The position numbers and the translations under genes were made by a program. This document shows, piece by piece, positions 45,462 through 53,877 of a DNA stretch of 64,000 nt; within the stretch, counting starts at the first letter, position 1, and every line of letters begins with the position of its first letter. Origin of the DNA: Marinibaculum pumilum (GTDB lineage Bacteria > Pseudomonadota > Alphaproteobacteria > Ferrovibrionales > Ferrovibrionaceae); contig NZ_JBHRTR010000037.1 in the NCBI RefSeq assembly GCF_042646425.1, positions 1-64,000 of the forward strand, read 5' to 3'. A model generated the notes under the pieces. That model saw nothing but the letters and a program-made list of their open reading frames with translations, searched no databases and was not told the DNA's origin.

Positions 45462-45502
45462 CAAACACCAACTAGTTTATAATATAAACAAGTTGGTGTT
45501 TG
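45462..45502. promoter_or_regulatory. 41-bp near-perfect palindrome overlapping promoter
   Basis: CAAACACCAACT (45462-45473) is mirrored by AGTTGGTGTTTG (45491-45502); inside, GTTTAT and ATAAAC flank the centre AAT. Of 19 possible pairs only one (45474/45490) fails. The core contains TATAAT-like sequence, and the dyad lies 20 bp upstream of the membrane-protein start. Very AT-rich against its surroundings. A strong operator candidate for the winged-helix regulator. Confidence 0.8.
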
Positions 45503-45588
45503 GTCGCAATAGCGTGGAAGGATTTGCGGCGCTGCCGGAGGGCGGAATGCGGACGCGCGGCGCTGCGGGCCGCCGCGCCGGCCCGGCC

Positions 45589-46593
45589 TCAGTCGTACTC
45601 GATCTCGGCCGTCGCCTTGCCGCGGAAGATCCAGTAGACGAAGCAGGTGTAGATCAGGACGATCGGCAGCAGGATCGCCATGCCGTGCAGCATGAAGGTC
45701 TGCGCGGCACTGACCGACGCGGCGTCGTAGATCGTCACCGACGGCGGGATGACATAGGGCCAGAACGAGAAGGCGAGCGCCACGAAGGCCAGGCCGAAGC
45801 CGGCCGCCGCGGCCCAGAACGGCATCAGTTCCTGGCGGCGGTCGACGCTGCGCCACAAGAGCCAGGCGGCGACCAGCCCGCCCAGCGGCAGCAGCAGGAA
45901 TTCCGGGTTGCGCCACCAGCGCTGGCCCATATGCGAATAGTCGATCAGCATCCAGAGCACGCCGACCAGCAGGAACAGCGAGACAACGATCATCAGCGGC
46001 CGGATCCGCCGGTAGGACCATTCCTGCAGCCCGCCCTCGGTCTTCAGGACCAGCCAGGTCGCGCCCAGCAGCATGTAGCCGGCCATCAGGCCGAAGCCGC
46101 AATAGAGGCTGAAGGCGTTGAACCAGATGAAGGGGCCGCCGGCATACTGCCCGTTCTCGATCGGCAGGCCCTGCATCAGGGTGCCCAGCGCCGCGCCCTG
46201 GCAGAACGATGCGACACCGGAACCGAGCACGAAGCCCAGGTCCCAGATCGTCCGATAGCCGCCGGTCGCCTTGTAGCGGAATTCGAAGGCCACGCCGCGC
46301 ATGATCAGCGCCATCAGCATGATGATCACCGGCAGGTAGAGCGCCGGCAGCAGCGAGGCGTAGACGACGGGAAAGGCCGCGAACAGGCCGGCGCCGCCCA
46401 GGATCAGCCAGGTCTCGTTGCCGTCCCAGATCGGCGCGACGGAGTTCATCATCACCCGGCGGTCATGTTCGCTGTCCGCCACCCCGAACAGCATGCCGAT
46501 GCCCAGGTCGAAGCCGTCCAGGACGACGTAGATCAGGAAGCCAATCGCAAGGATGCAGGCCCAGATCACGGCCAGTGTCGGATCGACGGTCAT
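45589..46593 (-). CDS. cydB: Cytochrome bd-type ubiquinol oxidase subunit II (CioB type)
   Basis: 334 residues with eight or nine membrane helices. IWACILAIGFLIYVVLDGFDLGIGML at the N-terminus and NSVAPIWDGNETWLILGG are the family signatures. The length of about 335 is that of the short, cyanide-insensitive oxidase group and not E. coli CydB (379). Pairs with subunit I upstream, 84 bp apart. No cydX-like small frame is visible downstream. Confidence 0.92.
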   Translation of the reverse strand: MTVDPTLAVIWACILAIGFLIYVVLDGFDLGIGMLFGVADSEHDRRVMMNSVAPIWDGNETWLILGGAGLFAAFPVVYASLLPALYLPVIIMLMALIMRGVAFEFRYKATGGYRTIWDLGFVLGSGVASFCQGAALGTLMQGLPIENGQYAGGPFIWFNAFSLYCGFGLMAGYMLLGATWLVLKTEGGLQEWSYRRIRPLMIVVSLFLLVGVLWMLIDYSHMGQRWWRNPEFLLLPLGGLVAAWLLWRSVDRRQELMPFWAAAAGFGLAFVALAFSFWPYVIPPSVTIYDAASVSAAQTFMLHGMAILLPIVLIYTCFVYWIFRGKATAEIEYD

Positions 46594-46677
46594 GACGGCT
46601 CTCTCCCAAGCGCCCGGCCCGTGCCGGGATGCAGCGGCCCGCTGCCCATCTGTTCCAGTGCCCGCTGCCGGGCCACG

Positions 46678-48081
46678 CTATTCGCCGATGCCGAGGCTGG
46701 TCTCCCGCGGGACCGCCAGCGGCCGTTTCGAGGAACCCAGCTGTCCGGAATCGTCGATCGGTTCGTCGTCCGGCTGCGGGCCGTAGCGGACCATGCGCAG
46801 CATGTACCAGGCGCCGGCCGAGACGATCGCCAGGTAGAGGATGACGAAGCCGGCCAGTGAGACGATCAGGTCGAACAGGGTCAGCGGCGAATGGGCGTCC
46901 TCTGTGCGCAGGTGGTTGTAGACCACCCAGGGCTGGCGCCCGACCTCGGCCGTGTACCAGCCCGCGATCACCGCGATCCAGCCGACCGGGAAGCAGGCCA
47001 CCACGACCCAGAGGAACCAGCGGCTGGTATAGAGCCGCCCGCGCGCCTGCAGCAGCATGCCGTACCAGGCCACTGCCAGCATGATCACCCCCATGCCCAC
47101 CATGATGCGGAAGGTGAAGAAGGGGATGACCACCGGCGGCCGGTCCTCCGGCGGGAAGCTCTTCAGGCCCGGTTCCTCGGCACTGCAGTCGCCGGCGTCG
47201 ATGCAGGACCCCAGCACCGGGATGTCGATCGCCAGGATGTTGCGCTCCTGCGACGGCAGCGGGATGCCGATGATGGTCAGGGAGGCGGGCTGCTGCGTTT
47301 CCCAGCGGGCCTCGATCGCGGCCAGCTTGGCGGGCTGCGTTTCGTTGATCTCCGTCCCGTTCAGATGGCCGAAGACCATCTGCACCGGCACCAGCACCGC
47401 GGCCAGGCCCAGCGCCATCGTCACCATGATCTTCGCCTGCCGCGGCGACCGGTTCTGCAGCAGGAACCAGGCCCCGGTCGCGGCCGCGACGAAGCAGGTG
47501 GTCAGGTAGGCGCCGAACAGCATGTGCGGGAAGCGCATCCACACGGCGTAGGAGAAGATGATGTCGTACCAGCTGGTCGGCAGGAAATAGCCGTTGGCGT
47601 CCAGTTCGAAGCCGACCGGGGTCTGCATCCAGGTGTTGTTCACCATGATCCAGAAGGCCGACAGGGTGGTGCCGATCGCGACCATGCAGCAGCACAGGAA
47701 ATAGGCCCAGGGCGGCAGCCGGTCGCGGCCGAACAGCACCACCCCCAGGAAGGTCGCCTCCAGCAGGAAGGCGGTCACCACCTCATAGGCCAGTAGTGGT
47801 CCCTGGATATTGCCGGTCTTGCCCGACAGCACCGACCAGTTGGTGCCGAACTGGAACGCCATGACGATGCCGAACACGACGCCCATGCCGAAGGACACGG
47901 CGAACAGCTTGATCCAGAAGTTGAATACCCGGCGATAGTCGGCATTGCCGGTGAACAGATGCAGGCCTTCCAGGGTCGCCAGCCAGGCGGCCAGGCCGAT
48001 CGTCAGGGACGGGAAGATGATGTGGAAGGTGACGGTGAACGCGAACTGAAGCCGCGACAGGAGTACCAGTTCGGTTTCCAT
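46678..48081 (-). CDS. cydA: Cytochrome bd-type ubiquinol oxidase subunit I (CioA type)
   Basis: 467 residues. Haem ligands H20 (VTFHIIFPSL), H186 (RFPHMLFGAY) and M328 (FTFRIMVGMG), plus GWYTAEVGRQPWVVYNHLRT, whose GRQPW is the diagnostic motif. The Q-loop is short, as in cyanide-insensitive oxidases. Oxidises ubiquinol and reduces oxygen to water at high affinity without pumping protons. METELVLLSRLQFAF at 48081 is the usual start. Promoter must lie in the 265-bp divergent gap to the aminotransferase gene; I find no FNR-type TTGAT-N4-ATCAA site there. Confidence 0.94.
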   Translation of the reverse strand: METELVLLSRLQFAFTVTFHIIFPSLTIGLAAWLATLEGLHLFTGNADYRRVFNFWIKLFAVSFGMGVVFGIVMAFQFGTNWSVLSGKTGNIQGPLLAYEVVTAFLLEATFLGVVLFGRDRLPPWAYFLCCCMVAIGTTLSAFWIMVNNTWMQTPVGFELDANGYFLPTSWYDIIFSYAVWMRFPHMLFGAYLTTCFVAAATGAWFLLQNRSPRQAKIMVTMALGLAAVLVPVQMVFGHLNGTEINETQPAKLAAIEARWETQQPASLTIIGIPLPSQERNILAIDIPVLGSCIDAGDCSAEEPGLKSFPPEDRPPVVIPFFTFRIMVGMGVIMLAVAWYGMLLQARGRLYTSRWFLWVVVACFPVGWIAVIAGWYTAEVGRQPWVVYNHLRTEDAHSPLTLFDLIVSLAGFVILYLAIVSAGAWYMLRMVRYGPQPDDEPIDDSGQLGSSKRPLAVPRETSLGIGE

Positions 48082-48346
48082 GCTTCCCCCGTGCCCGCAC
48101 GGACCTGCCGGTCCATGCCAGGTTCCCCCAAGATCCCGCCGCCGGCCCGGTCCGCCGGTCACCGCGGCGCCTTGTCGTCGCCGTCGCCGTCGGTCCGTCT
48201 GTTTGGCCTTGCCCCGCCGGACGTTCGCTGGGAAGTTTCGCAAAAGCGGTGCAGCGCAGCAAGCAGCGCAGGCCCGGTGCGGCATCTGGGCCGGCCGGTG
48301 CCGCAAATTCGGACAAGCCGGCGCAACGGTGGCGAAGGGGCAGGCG

Positions 48347-49705
48347 ATGACGGAAGCGGTACAGCAGGCGCCGGGGACACATCCGGTCGACATGGAGCGG
48401 CCCTGGCCGTTCGTCCCCTTCGGCGCCAACCTGACTGTCGACCGCGCCGAGGGGCCCTATCTCTACACGCCGGAAGGGCAGCGCATCCTCGACGCTGCCG
48501 GCGGCGCGGTGGTCGGCAATATCGGCTATGGCCGCGCCGACGTAACGGAGGCGATGGCCGCCGCGGTGCGCCGCTTCGGTTATGTCGTGCCGCCGTTCCA
48601 GACCGACAGCCGGCTGCGGCTGGTGGAGCGCCTGCGCGACCGCTGGCTGCCGCCCGGCCTGGACCGGGTGCACCTGAACAGCGGCGGCACCGAGGCGATG
48701 GAGGTGGCACTGAAGCTGGCGCGCCAGGTCCATGTCGCGCGCGGCGAGCCGCAGCGCCGGGTGGTGATCGGCCGCGACCTGTCCTATCACGGCGCCAGCA
48801 TCATGACCCTGGCGGTCGGCGGCCATGCCGAACGCCGCGCCGGCTTCGAGGACTGGCTGCCGGACTGGCCGAAGGCACCGCCGCATTACTGCCTGCGCTG
48901 CCCGCTGGGCCTCAGCCGGCCGACCTGCGGCACCGCCTGCGTCGATGCGATCGACCGACTGATCGGGGAGACGGGGCCGCAGAATGTCGCCGCGGTGATC
49001 GCCGAGCCGGTGGTCGGATCCTCCGGCGGCTCCTTCGTCCCGCCCGACGACTACTGGCCCCGCCTGCGCGAGATCTGCAGCCGGCACGGCGTGCTGCTGA
49101 TCGCCGACGAGGTGATGTCCGGCTTCGGCCGCACCGGCGCGAAGTTCGCCGTCGACCACTGGAACGTGGTGCCGGACATCCTTGTCGGCGGCAAGGGGAT
49201 GAGCGGCGGCTATGCGCCGATCGCCGGCGTCTATGCGGGCGAGGAACTGGCCCGCCCGCTGGCGGAGACCGGGCAGCAGCTGATGTACTACACCTATGGC
49301 GGCCATCCTGCCGCCTGCGCTGCCGCGGATGCCGTGCTGGAGATCATGGAGCGCGAGGACATGGTGGCGCGGGTGGCGGCGCTGGAGCCGCGGATGGAGG
49401 CCGCCCTGGCGCCGCTGCGGCAACATCCGAACGTTGCGGAGGTGCGGGGCAAAGGCCTGCTCTGGTCGATCGAGATGGTGCGCGACCGCGACACGCTGGA
49501 GCGCTTCCCGGTGGAGGCGGGGCTGAGCTTCAAGGTGGTGTCGGAAGGCCTGTCGCGCGGCGTGTTCTTCTATCCTGGCGGCACGAAGGTGCATCGGGAC
49601 ATCGTCACTCTGGGCCCGCCCTTCGTGGTGACGGAAGCGGATATCGACCTGATCGGCGCGGTGCTGCGCGAGTCGATCGATGCCGCGGTGGCGGCCTGCG
49701 GTTGA
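48347..49705 (+). CDS. Class III PLP-dependent aminotransferase with Cys-rich segment
   Basis: 452 residues. LNSGGTEAMEVALKLARQ binds PLP phosphate, LLIADEVMSGFGRTG carries the PLP Asp, and GGKGMSGGYAP the Schiff-base lysine. A four-cysteine segment, YCLRCPLGLSRPTCGTAC (about residues 184-201), is unusual and resembles that in a subset of class III enzymes of uncertain substrate. Moves an amino group from a terminal (omega-) amine or an amino acid to a 2-oxo acid. Starts at ATG 48347 after GGCGAAGGGGCAGG. Followed 19 bp later by pta and ackA, the gene set seen where an amino-group donor is broken down to acetyl-phosphate (as in taurine degradation), but no Xsc-like gene is present. Confidence 0.85.
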   Translation: MTEAVQQAPGTHPVDMERPWPFVPFGANLTVDRAEGPYLYTPEGQRILDAAGGAVVGNIGYGRADVTEAMAAAVRRFGYVVPPFQTDSRLRLVERLRDRWLPPGLDRVHLNSGGTEAMEVALKLARQVHVARGEPQRRVVIGRDLSYHGASIMTLAVGGHAERRAGFEDWLPDWPKAPPHYCLRCPLGLSRPTCGTACVDAIDRLIGETGPQNVAAVIAEPVVGSSGGSFVPPDDYWPRLREICSRHGVLLIADEVMSGFGRTGAKFAVDHWNVVPDILVGGKGMSGGYAPIAGVYAGEELARPLAETGQQLMYYTYGGHPAACAAADAVLEIMEREDMVARVAALEPRMEAALAPLRQHPNVAEVRGKGLLWSIEMVRDRDTLERFPVEAGLSFKVVSEGLSRGVFFYPGGTKVHRDIVTLGPPFVVTEADIDLIGAVLRESIDAAVAACG

Positions 49706-49724
49706 GACCGGACCGGGGGATGGC

Positions 49725-51026
49725 ATGACGGCCGACGGGCTTCTGCAGGATATCGCCGCTGGCGAACGGCTCGACCTTGCCGACACCGCCCCCGACGGCG
49801 CCGGCAGCGCCTGGCTGGGCGCCCTGCTGGGCGAGATGGTGGCGCGGCGCCTGCCGGGCCGGCAGGTCCGCTGGACGTCGGAGGGCCTGTCCTTCGTGAC
49901 CGCGCCGGATCCCGGCAGCCGGGTCGAGGCGATGGCCGAGGTCGCAGCCAGCGATCCGGTCCCTGGCCCGGCGGCCGCCCGGCGGGTCACCCTGGACTGC
50001 CATTGCAGGGATGCCGGCGGCCGGGTGCTGATGCAGGGACGGATCGTCGTCGAGGCGGCACCGCCAACGGTCGCGGGCGACGGTCCGGCACGGCCGCATT
50101 TCCTGCACGACCTGGTGCAGCGGGCCGCCGGTTTCGGGCCGATGCGGCTGGGCGTCGTGCATCCCGTCGATGCCGCCGCGCTGCAGGGCATGGCCGATGC
50201 CGCCGCCGCCGGGCTGATCGACCCGGTGATCTATGCGCCCCGCCACAAGCTGGACGCGGCGGCGGAGGCAGCGGGCCTGGATCTCGGCGGCTTCGACCGC
50301 AAGGACGTGCCGCACAGCCATGCCGCGGCGGAGGCGGCAGTAGCGGCGGTGCGGGACGGCGGCCTGGCCGGATTGATGAAGGGCAGCCTGCATACCGACG
50401 AACTGATGGCGGCGGTGGTCGACCGCCGGGACGGGCTGTGCACCGACCGGCGGATTAGCCATGCTTTCTGCCTGGACGTGCCGCTTTATCCGCGGCCGCT
50501 GTTCGTCGCCGACGCGGCCATCAACATCGCCCCCGACCTGATGCAGAAGCGCGACATCGCCCGCAACACCATCGACCTGGCCCATGCCGTCGGCATCGCC
50601 GAACCGAAGGTCGCGATCCTGGCGGCGGTGGAGACGGTCAACCCGCGCATGCCGGCCACCCTGGACGCCGCCGCGCTGTGCAAGATGGCCGATCGCGGCC
50701 AGATCGCCGGCGCGCTGCTGGACGGACCACTGGCGTTCGACAATGCGGTTTCCGTCGCGGCGGCGGAGACCAAGCATATCCGGTCGCCGGTGGCGGGGCA
50801 GGCCGACATCCTGCTGGTGCCTGATATCGAGGCCGGGAACATGGTCGCCAAGCAGCTGGAATATCTGGCCGGGGCCGAGGCGGCGGGGCTGGTGCTGGGG
50901 GCCTCCGTTCCCGTTGTCCTGACCAGCCGCGCCGACGGGCCGGCGGCGCGGCTTGCCTCCTGCGCGCTGGCGGTGATGCTGGCCCATGCCCGCAGCCAGG
51001 GCATGCTGGTGAAGCCGGCGGATTGA
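49725..51026 (+). CDS. pta: Phosphate acetyl/butyryltransferase with degenerate N-terminal domain
   Basis: 433 residues. From about residue 125 a Pta/Ptb domain: VVHPVDAAALQGMADAAAAG, GLAGLMKGSLHTDELMAAVV, ALLDGPLAFDNAVS, and LLVPDIEAGNMVAKQLEYLAGA are conserved. The first 120 residues correspond to the MaoC-like (hot dog) region of the bifunctional enoyl-CoA hydratase/phosphate acetyltransferase group, but no D-x-N-x-x-H hydratase motif is visible, so that half is probably inactive. Interconverts acyl-CoA and acyl-phosphate. Linked to ackA; the stop codon overlaps a possible TTG start for it. Confidence 0.87.
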   Translation: MTADGLLQDIAAGERLDLADTAPDGAGSAWLGALLGEMVARRLPGRQVRWTSEGLSFVTAPDPGSRVEAMAEVAASDPVPGPAAARRVTLDCHCRDAGGRVLMQGRIVVEAAPPTVAGDGPARPHFLHDLVQRAAGFGPMRLGVVHPVDAAALQGMADAAAAGLIDPVIYAPRHKLDAAAEAAGLDLGGFDRKDVPHSHAAAEAAVAAVRDGGLAGLMKGSLHTDELMAAVVDRRDGLCTDRRISHAFCLDVPLYPRPLFVADAAINIAPDLMQKRDIARNTIDLAHAVGIAEPKVAILAAVETVNPRMPATLDAAALCKMADRGQIAGALLDGPLAFDNAVSVAAAETKHIRSPVAGQADILLVPDIEAGNMVAKQLEYLAGAEAAGLVLGASVPVVLTSRADGPAARLASCALAVMLAHARSQGMLVKPAD

Positions 51027-51049
51027 CGACCGGCGACGGGGGGAGGGCC

Positions 51050-52276
51050 GTGACCCGGGCGATCCTGACCATCAATGCCGGCTCCTCCAGCGTGAAATTC
51101 TCCGCCTATGCGCTGCCAGAGGATGTGCCGGAGGCCGAACCGGCGGAGATCGGCCATGGCCAGGTTTCCGGCCTCGGCGGCGGCGGGGTGCCGGCCCGCT
51201 TCGAGGCCTTCGAACCCGGCCCGGACGGGCCGGTGGGGGTGGCGGACGACAGCCTGCCGGCAGGGGCCGGCAACCATCGCGCGGCGCTCTCGGCGATCCT
51301 GGACTGGCTGCCGGGGCATGTGCATGGCGCGCAGGTCGTCGCGATCGGCCACCGGGTGGTGCATGGCGGCCGCGATTTCGCCGCGCCGCTGCTGCTGGAT
51401 CCTGCCGCGATCGACCGGCTGCGCGCGCTGGTGCCGCTGGCGCCGCTGCATCAGCCGCACAACCTGGCGGCGGTCGACGCGGTCGCCGCCCTCTATCCCG
51501 CTCTGCCGCAGGTCGCCTGCTTCGACACCGCCTTCCATCGCAGCCAGCCGGAGCGGTCGCGGCTGTTCGCGCTGCCCTATGCCTGGTTCGAGGCGGGCAT
51601 CGAGCGCTACGGCTTTCACGGCCTGTCCTACGAATTTGTCGCCGGCCGCCTGCCGGAGCTTCTGGGCCGGGAGAAAACCGGTCGGGTGGTGGTGGCGCAT
51701 CTGGGCAACGGTGCCAGCCTCTGCGGCATGGTGGACGGCGTCTCCCAGGCCACCAGCATGGGCTTCACCGCCCTGGACGGGCTGCCGATGGGCAGCCGCT
51801 GCGGCCAGATCGATCCCGGCGTCCTGCTCTACCTGATGGACGCGGAGGGCTTCGACAGCCGGCGGCTGAGCGACCTCTTGTACCGGGAGTCGGGCCTGAA
51901 GGGCCTGTCCGGCGGGATCTCCGACATGCGGGCACTGCTGGCCGATGGCGGCACGGGCGCGCGCCGCGCGGTCGGCTATTACGTGGAGCGCGTGGCCCGC
52001 GGCGTGGCCGAGATGGCCGCCGCGATCGGCGGCATCGACGCCCTGGTCTTCACCGCCGGCATCGGCGCCCATGCCGCGCCGGTGCGGGCGGCGGTGCTGC
52101 AGCGGCTGGCCTTCCTGGGCTTCCGCCTGGATCCGGCCACCAATGACGGCCATGGGCCGCGGCTGACCCTTCCGGGCGACGGCCCTTCGGCCTGGGCGAT
52201 CGATACCGACGAAGAATGCATGATCGCCCGGCACACCCGCGACGTGGTCGCGGGCAATGCCGGGCGGGGGAACTGA
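51050..52276 (+). CDS. ackA: Acetate kinase family
   Basis: 408 residues from GTG 51050 (VTRAILTINAGSSSVKFSAY). N-terminal phosphate-binding NAGSSSVKF, HRVVHGG, ACFDTAFH, YGFHGLSYEF and VVVAHLGNGAS are acetokinase signatures, and GGIDALVFTAGIGAHA binds adenine nucleotide. Transfers phosphate between acyl-phosphate and ADP, giving ATP. The alternative TTG at 51023, overlapping the pta stop, adds nine residues not seen in homologues. GGGGGGAGGG lies 2-3 nt before the GTG. Works with Pta to recover ATP from acetyl- or propionyl-CoA. Confidence 0.92.
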   Translation: MTRAILTINAGSSSVKFSAYALPEDVPEAEPAEIGHGQVSGLGGGGVPARFEAFEPGPDGPVGVADDSLPAGAGNHRAALSAILDWLPGHVHGAQVVAIGHRVVHGGRDFAAPLLLDPAAIDRLRALVPLAPLHQPHNLAAVDAVAALYPALPQVACFDTAFHRSQPERSRLFALPYAWFEAGIERYGFHGLSYEFVAGRLPELLGREKTGRVVVAHLGNGASLCGMVDGVSQATSMGFTALDGLPMGSRCGQIDPGVLLYLMDAEGFDSRRLSDLLYRESGLKGLSGGISDMRALLADGGTGARRAVGYYVERVARGVAEMAAAIGGIDALVFTAGIGAHAAPVRAAVLQRLAFLGFRLDPATNDGHGPRLTLPGDGPSAWAIDTDEECMIARHTRDVVAGNAGRGN

Positions 52277-52283
52277 CGCCGCC

Positions 52284-52904
52284 TCAGCCCCGGGGCTTGT
52301 GGCGGTAGGCGTCCGCCGGCACCGGCACCAGGTTGTCGGTGCCGGGCGGCTGCCAGTACAGGCTGAGCGCCGCGGTGCCCTTGCGCTGGAAGTACTGGAT
52401 GTCGAGCGGATACCAGCCCGGTTCGCTGACCGTCATCGTGCCGGGCTCGGAGAAGCGGTCCCGGTGCACGTCGGGATCCTCCAGGATCTGCTTGCCGTCG
52501 ATGAAAACCCGCACGCCGTCGTTGGACTTCGCCACGAAGGCATAGTCGCCGGGCTGGGCCAGGTGGATGAAGCCGGTGATGAACATCACCACCTTCTCCT
52601 CGACGCCGGAGGCGAAGACGTCCTGGTTGCGGAAGGTATGGTCCAGAAAGGGAATCGGCTCCGCCTTCCAGCCGGAGGTCGTGATGTCGTCCCAGGGCAC
52701 CTCGTCCAGGTGGCGCACGCCGCCATAGGTATAGTCGTAGGTCGCGATCAGGCCGGGCTGCAGCCCTGCGCCGTCGCTGCCGGCGGCGAGGGCGGCCGAC
52801 CCGCCGGCCAGGGCGAGCCCCAGCAGGGCGGCGCCGGCGATGGCGGCACGGGCACTGCCGATCGGTACGGCGAGGGCGGGCAGGAAGGCGTTGGAACGGG
52901 CCAT
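52284..52904 (-). CDS. Secreted PA14-domain protein
   Basis: 206 residues. A signal peptide (RAAIAGAALLGLALAGGSAALAA) is followed by a PA14-like beta barrel: GLIATYDYTYGG, GFIHLAQPGDYAFVAKSNDGVRVFIDGKQILED and GWYPLDIQYFQRKGTAALSLYWQPPG, all typical of the fold, which binds carbohydrates. Predicted periplasmic or exported glycan-binding protein. It faces ackA convergently with only 7 bp between stops. Upstream is a 205-bp region without other features. Confidence 0.82.
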   Translation of the reverse strand: MARSNAFLPALAVPIGSARAAIAGAALLGLALAGGSAALAAGSDGAGLQPGLIATYDYTYGGVRHLDEVPWDDITTSGWKAEPIPFLDHTFRNQDVFASGVEEKVVMFITGFIHLAQPGDYAFVAKSNDGVRVFIDGKQILEDPDVHRDRFSEPGTMTVSEPGWYPLDIQYFQRKGTAALSLYWQPPGTDNLVPVPADAYRHKPRG

Positions 52905-53109
52905 GATCCTCTCTCCGGTTTCGGGACACTGCGCACAGGTACAAGCAAGAAATCCGCCAGGAGACTAGCGGAGCCCGCCCGGCTTTGCACGGCGCTGCCG
53001 GCACCGGGCCCGCCGGCCGGCTTGACGGACGGGCGGGCGGGCGCACACTCCGCTCCCGAAAAGACACAAGCGGCAACGACAGCGACAAGGCATTTAAAGG
53101 GGGATACGC

Positions 53110-53877
53110 ATGCTGCATCTCAGACAGGTCTGCCTCGTGGCGCGCGACCTCGCGCCGGTGGAGGAGGACATCGCGGCGATCCTCGGCCTCTCGCCGGCCT
53201 ATCGCGATCCCGCGGTGGCGAAGTGGGGGCTGGAGAATGCGGTCTTTCCCGTCGGGACACAGTTCCTGGAGGTGGTGGCGCCGACCGCGGCGGACACACC
53301 GGCCGGGCGTTTCATGGATCGTCGCGGCGGCGATGCGGGCTACATGGTGATCCTGCAGACCGACGATCAGGCCGCCTACCGCGCCCGTGCCGCAGCGGCA
53401 CAGGTGCGCACCGCCTTCGAGTTCACCGACGAGGGCGATGGCTATTCCTGCTGGCAGCTGCATCCGCGGGACACCGGTGCGGCCTTCCTGGAGATCGACC
53501 AGCAGCGCGGCAACGATCCGACCGGCGGCTGGCATCCGGCCGGCCCGGACTGGGAGGCGCACAAGCGGACCGACCGGGTCACCGGCGTCAGTGCGGTCAC
53601 CCTGACCGCGGCCGACCCCGAAGCGCTGGCCGCGCGCTGGCAGGCCGTTTTGGACCGCCCGCTGGTGCGCCGCGACGATGTGCTCGTGATGGCCCTGGAC
53701 AATGCCGAGCTGCATTTCGCGCCCGCGCCGACCGACGGCAGCGGGGAGGAGATGACCGGCATCACCTTCCGGGCCGCCGATGCCGGCAGCGTGCGGGCGA
53801 CCGCGGCGGGCCGCGACCGTGCCGGGCCGGACGGCGCGGTCTATCTGTGCGGCGTGCGGCTGGAATTCGAACAGTGA
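53110..53877 (+). CDS. VOC/glyoxalase-like domain protein
   Basis: 255 residues with the glyoxalase-3 (VOC) beta-alpha-beta repeat: LRQVCLVARDLAPVEEDIAAILGL at the N-terminus and a second unit starting VSAVTLTAADPEALAARWQAVL at about residue 160. Metal ligands are plausible (H4 and E58-type positions) but not certain. Family members are dioxygenases, isomerases or resistance proteins. The start has AAAGGGGG ahead of it; the stop overlaps the next start (GTGA), so it works with the DsbA-fold isomerase. Confidence 0.77.
   Translation: MLHLRQVCLVARDLAPVEEDIAAILGLSPAYRDPAVAKWGLENAVFPVGTQFLEVVAPTAADTPAGRFMDRRGGDAGYMVILQTDDQAAYRARAAAAQVRTAFEFTDEGDGYSCWQLHPRDTGAAFLEIDQQRGNDPTGGWHPAGPDWEAHKRTDRVTGVSAVTLTAADPEALAARWQAVLDRPLVRRDDVLVMALDNAELHFAPAPTDGSGEEMTGITFRAADAGSVRATAAGRDRAGPDGAVYLCGVRLEFEQ

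Noticed and set aside
51023..51049. TTG start for ackA overlapping the pta stop
   Set aside because: Possible, but the nine added residues precede the conserved acetokinase N-terminus; GTG 51050 fits better.
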